Assembly (NCBI GenBank): GCA_903903635.1
Contig: CAIUZK010000195.1
Location: forward strand, 1 to 47,046
Length of the DNA stretch: 47,046 bases
DNA from: an uncultured Bacteroidota bacterium
GTDB taxonomy: Bacteria; Bacteroidota; Bacteroidia; Chitinophagales; Chitinophagaceae
Reading direction: 5' to 3'
A program made the translations under genes and the position numbers. The notes under the pieces are model-generated. The model was not told the DNA's origin, searched no databases, and saw only the letters and a list, made by a program, of their open reading frames with translations. Every line of letters begins with the position of its first letter. The first letter of the stretch is position 1. Positions 36,501 through 45,500 of this stretch are shown in pieces.

Positions 36501-39500
36501 CTGTTGATGCATTTGTTGCTACAACTGTATAGGTTCCTGCACCACTGAATACACCGAAGCTAAATGCACCACCTGTGCCTGCAAATGGTGTACCAATAGG
36601 TAAGATCCCATAGAACAACTGGTAATTAACGCCCGATGTTGATCCGTTTAAGCCTACTGCCATTCCTGCACCACCGGCACAATATCCGCCGCCGCCAGTC
36701 ATATTAAATACTGTAGGCAATACTGATACTGTTACTGTAGCGCTGCTGTTCATATTGCTTTGGCAGGATGTTGTAGCATTTGTTGCTACTATAGTATAGG
36801 TAGCTGCAATAAATATTGGTCCAAACACCAGTGCAGATCCTGTACCGGCTATTGGAAAACCTACTGTAGCGCCGCCATTCATCAACTGATAATTTACACC
36901 AATCGTTGAACCATTAAGACCGATAGTTACGCCTGTGCCACCGGCACAATAGGTTCCACCTCCTGTAACATTATATATGGTTGGTAATACATTTACTGTA
37001 CCAACCGTTGTTGTAATACAACCCGTTGGCAATGTATAAGTATAATTCAATGTACCTGCGGCAATACCGGTGATGATACCGGTTGTTCCGCCAATAGATG
37101 CTAATGAAGGGTTACCGCTTGTCCATGAACCACCTGTTGATGCATCGGTAAGTGTTGAACTACCGCCAACACAAACTACTGTTGAACCTGATATTGAAGC
37201 CGGAAGCGGGTTAACTGTTATTCCATAAATGGTATAACAACTTCCAACCGGTAATGTATAAGTAATAATTGGTGTACCTGCTGATACTCCCGTAACAACA
37301 CCGGTAACGCCATTAACTATTGCCTGGGCAACATTGCTGCTGCTCCATGTACCACCGGTTGACAGATCAGCCAATGCTGTTGTCAAACCTACGCACACTG
37401 AATTTGTACCTGTTATTGCAACCGGGGTTGGATTAACGGTTACTGTTGCAGTAACAAAGCAACCCGCCGGTAATGCATAAGAAATAGTTACTGTTCCTGC
37501 GCCTACCCCTGTTACAACACCCGATCCTGCATTTACAGTTGCAATACTTGTATTTGCACTGCTCCAGCTACCACCGGTAGAAGCATCACTGAGTGTAGTA
37601 GTTGATCCGGCGCACACAGACAATGTACCTGTAATGGCAACCGGCTGTGGATTTACTGAAACCATCATGGTAGTAATACAACCTCCCGGAGGTAAATTGT
37701 AGGTAATTATCGGAGTTCCTACTACAAGACCGGATACAACACCTGAAACGGCATTTACTGAAGCAAGTGTAGGATTACTGCTGCTCCAGCTACCACCTGT
37801 TACTGCATTGGTTAGTGCAGTGGTAAAGCCAACACATACGGTATTTGAACCGGATATTGCGGCAGGAGAAGGATTAACTGTTATTGGAGTTGTTATAAGA
37901 CAACCTGTAGGTAAAGTATAGGTTATCGTTGGGTTACCTGCTGATATACCTGAAACAACACCTGTACCTGCTACAACGGTAGCAAGAGCCGGGTTACTGG
38001 TAGACCATGTACCACCTGCAGACGCGTCAGACAATGTAGTAGTTAAGCCTGCGCAAACAGATGTGATACCTGTGATCGCTGCAGGCAATGGATTAACTGT
38101 AACTATGGTTGTGATCAGACAACCTGTTGGCAATGTATAAGTAATAACCGGGTTACCTACGGCAACACCTGTAACAACTCCTGTTACGGCAACAACAGAT
38201 CCAAGTGCCGGATTACTGCTGCTCCAGGTACCGCCTGTAGAAGCATCAGCCAATGTGGTTGTTGAACCGATACAAACACTGCCTGTACCTGTAATGGCCG
38301 ATGGAAGTGGATTGGTTGTGAAAGCAAATGTTGTCAGACAACCTGCTGGCAGAGTGTATGTGATGGTTGCAGATCCTGCAGTACCACCTGTTACAACTCC
38401 GGTTGCTGCATTTATAGCTGCTACTGCACCGTTACTGCTCGACCAGGTACCACCCGATACGGCATCGCTAAGTGTAGTAGTTAAACCGCTACAAACGTTA
38501 TTTGTACCTGTAATTGCGGCTGGAATTGGATTAACAGTAACATTTGTTACAACATAACAACCTGCCGGCAATGTATATGTAATTGTGACAGTACCAACGC
38601 TTGCACCTGTAACAACTCCCGAGCCAACACCAACAGTAGCTATTGCTATATTGCTCGATGACCATGAACCACCTGTTGTGGCATCAGTGAGTGTTGTTGT
38701 CGATCCGTTACATACAGTAAATGTACCTGCGATTGCTGCCGGTACCGGATTAACTGTCATTGCATATGTGGCATAACAACCTGCTGCAAGTGTATAGGTC
38801 ATGGTTACAGTTCCTGCTGTTACACCGGTAACAAGGCCTGAACCTGCATTGATAGTTGCAACTGCTGCTGCACTGCTTGACCATGTTCCGCCTGATGTAA
38901 GATCAACCAATGTTGTTGTTGAACCTATACAAACATTTGTTGCACCTGTAATGGCAACCGGCGTAGGATTAACTGTAATATTAAATGTAACGAAACATCC
39001 TGTAGGTAATGTATAGGTAATTGTAGGTGTACCTGCTGCGATACCACTGACAATACCTGTTGTAATATTAATTGTAGCCAGCAATGTATTACTGCTTGTC
39101 CATGTACCACCGCTTGTTGGGTCGGTAAGTGTAATTGCTGAACCTGCGCATACGCTGGTCAGACCGGCAATCGCTGATGGTAATGGATTAACTGTAACAA
39201 CTGCGCTTATTGAACATGTTGTTGGTAATGTATAAATTATTGTCGCTGTACCTGCCGAAACTCCTGAAACAACACCTGTTGCAGCGCCTGCTATTGCAAC
39301 ACCTGGAGTAGTTGAACTCCATGTACCGCCTGTAGATGCATCTGTTAATGTGGTTGTTTGACCAGGACATACTAACAATATACCTGCTATAGCTGATGGT
39401 AATGGATTGACTACTACCGTAGCGCTACCGGTCATCGTACTTGTACATAAAGTTGTTGTGTTGGTACCCACTACTGTATAAACACCGGCTGAAGTCTGTA

Positions 39501-42500
39501 ATCCAAAACTGATTGCTGCACCGGCTCCCGAAATCGGACTGCCTGTTGCAACACCAGCTAAGTATAACTGGTAGCTGATGCCCGCCTGTGTACTCGACAA
39601 TCCTACTGCAACGCCTGTACCACCGGCACAATAGCTGCCACCACCGGTTACAGTAAATGTATTGGTTGGTAACGGATTGATGAATACCGTTACTGAACCA
39701 AACATGTTGTTGCTGCAACCTGTTGTTGCATTAGTAGCTGTTACTGAATAAGTTGATGCTGTTGTTATCAAACCGAAGTCAAGACCTGAGAAAGTTCCTG
39801 CCATTGGAGCGCCTACTGCAGTCGCGCCATTCCATAACTGGTAATTAATACCGCCTACTGAGTTCGATAAGTATACATGTACTCCTGTACCACCTGCGCA
39901 ATAGCCACCGCCGCCTGTTACATTATATACTGTTGGCAACGGATATACTGAGAAGGTCGATGTATTGTTAGATAATGGAATACTTGTGCAACCAAATCCG
40001 TTAGAAATTCCGGTAATGGTTACTGTTGTAAACCCTGTGCCCGATAATGATGCTGATGGTATAGTAAAGGTACCATTGGTTGCACCCATTGTCAGGGTTG
40101 CGGTTACTCCGGTTGCTGCATTAGCTCCTGACAAATTATAAGTAACTGTAAATGCGCCAACACCTAGTGTATTCGAAGTTACTGTTACTGTGCCGCCAAG
40201 ACCAACGCATTCCGATGTAGCTATGGTTGATGTGAAATTGGTAATATTTGGTACCGGGTTAACAGTTATTGTTGTACTTGCTGTACAACCTGCTCCCAGT
40301 GTATAAATGATACTAACCGAACCGGCGGCAACGCCTGTTACCACTCCGGTAGCTGCATTCACTACTGCTGTTGATGTGTTTCCGCTGCTCCATATACCGC
40401 CTGCAGTAGCATCGCTCATGGTAATATTAGAACCAACACAAACTACTCCGGGGCCTGTTACTGCTGCAGGTGTTGGGTTAACTGTAATATTAGTTAATGT
40501 GTAACAGCCTGTTGGCATTGTATAAGAAACTACAGGGTTACCTGTAGCAAAACCTGTAACTATACCTGTACCGGCTCCAACTGTTGCCATTGCAGGATTG
40601 GTTGATGACCATGTTCCACCTGCAAGCGTGTTGCTGAGTACAGTAGTTAAACCTACGCATACACTGGCAGTACCTGTGGTTGCAGGAGGTGTGGTATTTA
40701 CTGTAACATTAGTTGTAACATAACAGCCTGAAGCCATTGTATAAGTAATAGTTGGCGTACCTGCTGATACTCCATTTACAATTCCTGTACCACCCCCTAC
40801 TGTTGCTTCTGCTGTATTACTGCTTGTCCATGTACCCAATAAAGTAGCGCTGGACAGTGTAGTAGTAAACCCGGTACATACTGTCGTTATTCCGGTAATA
40901 GCCGCTGGGGTTGTATTTACCGTCATCGGATAAACTGCAAGACATCCTGTTGCCAGTGTATAGGTCATTGTAGGATTGCCTGCTGCTACACCGGTTACAA
41001 CTCCTGTAGCTGCATTAATAGTAGCCTTGGTTGCATCACTGCTGCTCCAGGTACCGCCTGCGGTTGTATTAGCCAGGCCAACTGTTGATCCTGTACATAC
41101 TGTATTGGTTCCTGTAATAGCTGCCGGGTTGGGATTAACGGTAACCGGTGTGGTTACATAACATCCGGTTGCCATTGTATAAGATATTATCGGAACACCC
41201 GCTGCAACACCGGTAACAATACCGGTAACGCCTACTGTAGCTTGCGATAGATTGCCGCTCGACCATGTTCCTAATAAAGTTGCACTGTTAAGTGTTGTTG
41301 TCAATCCGATACATACATTAGTAGTACCTGTGATGGCTGCCGGAGTCTGATTAACTGTAACAATTGTTGTTGCAAGGCAACCTGTAGACAGAGAATAAGT
41401 TATTGTAGCATTACCTGCTGCAATACCTGAAACAACTCCTGTTCCGGCTCCTGCTGTTGCGATAGCGCCATTGCTTGTGCTCCATGTACCACCGCCTGGT
41501 GTTGATGCCAGAGTCGTTGTAAATCCGGTACATACGGTTCCTGTACCTGTTATTCCTGTTGGATTTGGATTAACGGTAACTGGTGTTGTTGTATAACATC
41601 CTGTAGGTAGTGTATAAGTAATAATTGGTGTACCTGCAACAAGGCCATTTACAACTCCTGTAAGAGCGCCTACTGTTGCCTGTGTTGTATTGCTGCTTGT
41701 CCAGCTACCTGATGGTGTTCCGTCTGCCAGAGTAGTATTCAAACCAATACAAACATTGGTTACCCCTGTTATACCCGCCGGCAATGGATTGATTGTCGTT
41801 GGTGTTGTAACGTAACAACCTGTTGCAACGGTATAGGTCATGTTTGGATTACCTGCCGATACTCCGGCAACTGTACCTGTACCTGCTCCAATCGTAGCCT
41901 GTGCTCCGTTACTGCTGCTCCAGATACCGCCTGATGTCGCATCTGCAAGTGTGGTTGTTGAACCAACGCACACTACTATAACTCCTGTTATTGCCGCAGG
42001 TGTTGGATTAACTGTTACCGGATAGGTTGCATAACAACCGGTAGCTAATGTATAAGTCATTACAGGTACTCCTGCAATCAAACCGTTTACAATACCTGTA
42101 CCTAAACCTATGGTAGCCAATGCCGGATTGCTTGAAGTCCAGGTACCTGTTCCTGTTGCATCATTAAGTGTAATTGAAAATCCGGTACATACGTTGGTTG
42201 GACCAGAGATTGCTGCTGGTAATGGGTTCACTGTAATTGTAATTACATTGATACAGCCTGTAGGCAATGTATATGTAATCACAGGGTTACCTGCCGATAC
42301 TCCTGTTACAAGTCCGGTGGTAGCGCCCACTGTTGCCAATGCGCCATTGCTTGTGCTCCAGGTTCCACCTGATGTTGCATCTGTAAGTACGGCCGTTGAA
42401 CCAACGCACACTACTGCTGTTCCGCCAATTGCTGCCGGGTTTGGATTAACAGTAACCGGCGTAAATGCATAACAGCCTGTTGCATTGATAGTATAAGTTA

Positions 42501-45500
42501 CATTAGGTGTACCTGCTGCAACACCGGTAACAATTCCTGTACCTGCACCAACGGTAGCCAATGCAGTATTACTGCTGCTCCATGTTGCGGGTCCCGCTGT
42601 TGCATCAGCTAATGTTGTATTTAAACCAACACATACATTTGCTGTTCCTGTTATTCCTACCGGTGTCTGGTTTACTGTTAAGGTTGCGGTTGCATAACAT
42701 CCTGTACCTAACATATAAGATACAACCGGATTACCCGTAGCTACTCCGGTTACTACACCGGTACCGGCCACAACTGTTGCTTTTGTAATATCATTACTGC
42801 TCCATGTTCCACCGCCTGTTGGGTTTGTCAATGAAGTTGTTGCTCCGGTACAAACTGCAAGTGTTCCTGCAATTGCTCCGGGTAATGGATTAACTGTAAA
42901 TGTTGTGGTAGCAATACAACCGGTTGGCATCAGATAGGTGATCGTTGCATTTCCTGCAGCTACACCTGCTACTGTACCAGTAAGCGCGCCAACTGTTGCT
43001 ATTAATGTATTGCTTGAAGACCATGAACCACCTATTGTACCATCACTCAATGTACTTGATGCACCTATACACGCGCTGGCAGTACCTGATATTGAAGCTG
43101 GATTCGGATTTACGGTAACTATTATTGTTGCTGTACAACCTGAAGGCAAGGTATAAGTAATAGTACTGTTACCCGGAGTTACTCCGCTAACGATACCTGT
43201 ACCTGCGCCAATTGTAGCAATACCAGGATTGCTGCTTGTCCATACACCGCCGCCGCCATCTGTAAGTACGGTTGTTGAACCAACGCATACTGATGCCGTA
43301 CCGGCAATTGCCGATGGCAGAGGATTAACAGTAACTGTTGTTGCTGCATAACAACCTGTGCCTAATGAATAAGTAATATTTGAAGTTCCTGCTGATATTG
43401 CTGTAACAATACCGCTTCCGGCACCTATTGTTGCAACCGGTACGTTAGAACTGGTCCATGTACCACCGGCAGGAGTAGAACTTAATGTAGAAGTACTGCC
43501 TACGCATATACCTGTTGTGCCTGTTACTGCGGTCGGATTTGCATTAACCGTTACAGCTTCTGTTGCATAACAACCTGTTGCTGTTATTGTATAAGATATT
43601 GTCGGAACTCCGCTTGATAAACCGGTAATAATTCCGGAAGCGGCTCCCACTGTAGCAAGCGCGGTATTGCTGCTGCTCCAGGTGCCGAGTAGCGTGGCAT
43701 CCGTTGCGGTTATTGTTGCGCCTGCACAAACTGCATTTGGTCCGCCTATTGCTGCCGGATTAGCATTAACTGTCATTGGGAACAAAGCATAACAGCCTGT
43801 ACCCAGTATATATGATATATTTACTGTTCCTGCGGCAATGCCTGTAACAACACCGGTACCTGCTACCACTGTAGCTTTAGCTCCGTCACTGCTGCTCCAT
43901 GTTCCGCCACCTGTTGTGTTGGTTAATGTGGTCGTTAAACCTATACACACCTGATTGGTTCCTGTAGTAGCAACCGGTGTTTGATTTACTGTATAAGATT
44001 GAATGGCATAACATCCGGTTGCCAGTGTGTATGATATTGTAGGAACTCCAATTGAGTTACCTGTCACAACTCCCGTACCCGCATTCACCGATGCCAGACC
44101 TGCGTTGTTGCTGCTCCATGTTCCTGCCGGTGTAACGTCCGTTACTGTATTGGTAAATCCTGTACATACAGTAAATGGCGATCCGCCTATTGCTGCCGGA
44201 TTTGGATTAACTGTAAATAATTGTATCACAAAACAACCGTTGGGATCTGTATAGGTAATATTAGGTGATCCTGCTGCAACACCGTTTACAATACCGCTTG
44301 CTGCACCTATGGTAGCAAGTAGTGGATTACTGCTCGTCCATGTACCGGCCGGTGAAAGATCTGTTAATGTTGTATTGAAACCAATACAAACACTGTTTGC
44401 ACCTGCAATAGCACTTGGAGTAGTATTTACGGTCACAGCATGAGTAACTGCACATCCGCTTGGGACAGTATAAGTAATAGTAGGGTTACCTGCAGAGACG
44501 CCGTTAAGATTCGCCGTACCTGATCCTGGTCCACCTGTTGCTGTTAATGATGCCTGTAATGAATTGCTTGAACTGAAAATACCTCCTGTTGTACCGCTTG
44601 CAACAGGAACCGATAGACCTGTACATACAGTAAAAGTAGAAGCGGTTATTGGAAGTGGTGTCTGATATACTGTCATAGGCCATAAACTATAGCATGCTCC
44701 GATACTATAAGATATGGTAACTGTACCTGCAGTCACTCCAGAAACTACTCCAGTACCACCTACAGTGGCAACACCGACATTACTGGTTGCCCATGTTCCG
44801 GCACCTGGTGAACTTGCCAGACCTGTAGTGCTTCCGGTACAAGCCATTATGCTGCCGGTAATAGCTGTAGGTTGAGTATTAATGGAAACCGGAACTGTAG
44901 CATAACATCCTGTAGCAATTAAAGTATAGGTTGCAGTAGCTATTCCTACTCCCGTACCTGTAACAGTAGCAGTTCCAAAAGAGGTTGCACCTACTGTAAA
45001 AATGGCTGGATTACTTGAAGTGAAAGTTCCACCCGCAGAACCATCTGTTGCTACCATAGTACTACCGTTACATAAAGCGCCGGGAACTGTTGGTGTCATA
45101 GGACTGGGATTAATAGTAAATCCACCAATAAATCCTGCACCGGGAGCGGCACTGGCACATGCATTACTGATTGCTGTAATCACAACATTTTCACCACCGG
45201 AAACGCCAAGGGGTACAGTTGTGAAATTACCAGTATTCGCTGCCATAGTTATTGATGCCACATTACCGGCTGAAGAAACTACTCCGGCAAGACTATAGGT
45301 AACAGTATATATTCCGGCTGCTAAAGTGGTTGAATTAAGCGTAACCACTGCGCCGTTTCCCTGGCACGGATTGGCTGATACTACGGTTCCGAAGTTGGTC
45401 AGATTGGGTGTGGGTACCATCGTTACATTAATCATTGTGGTAACGGTGTTTACTCCATCCGAACACTGCATAATAAAACCATCATTACCTGAATATCCCG

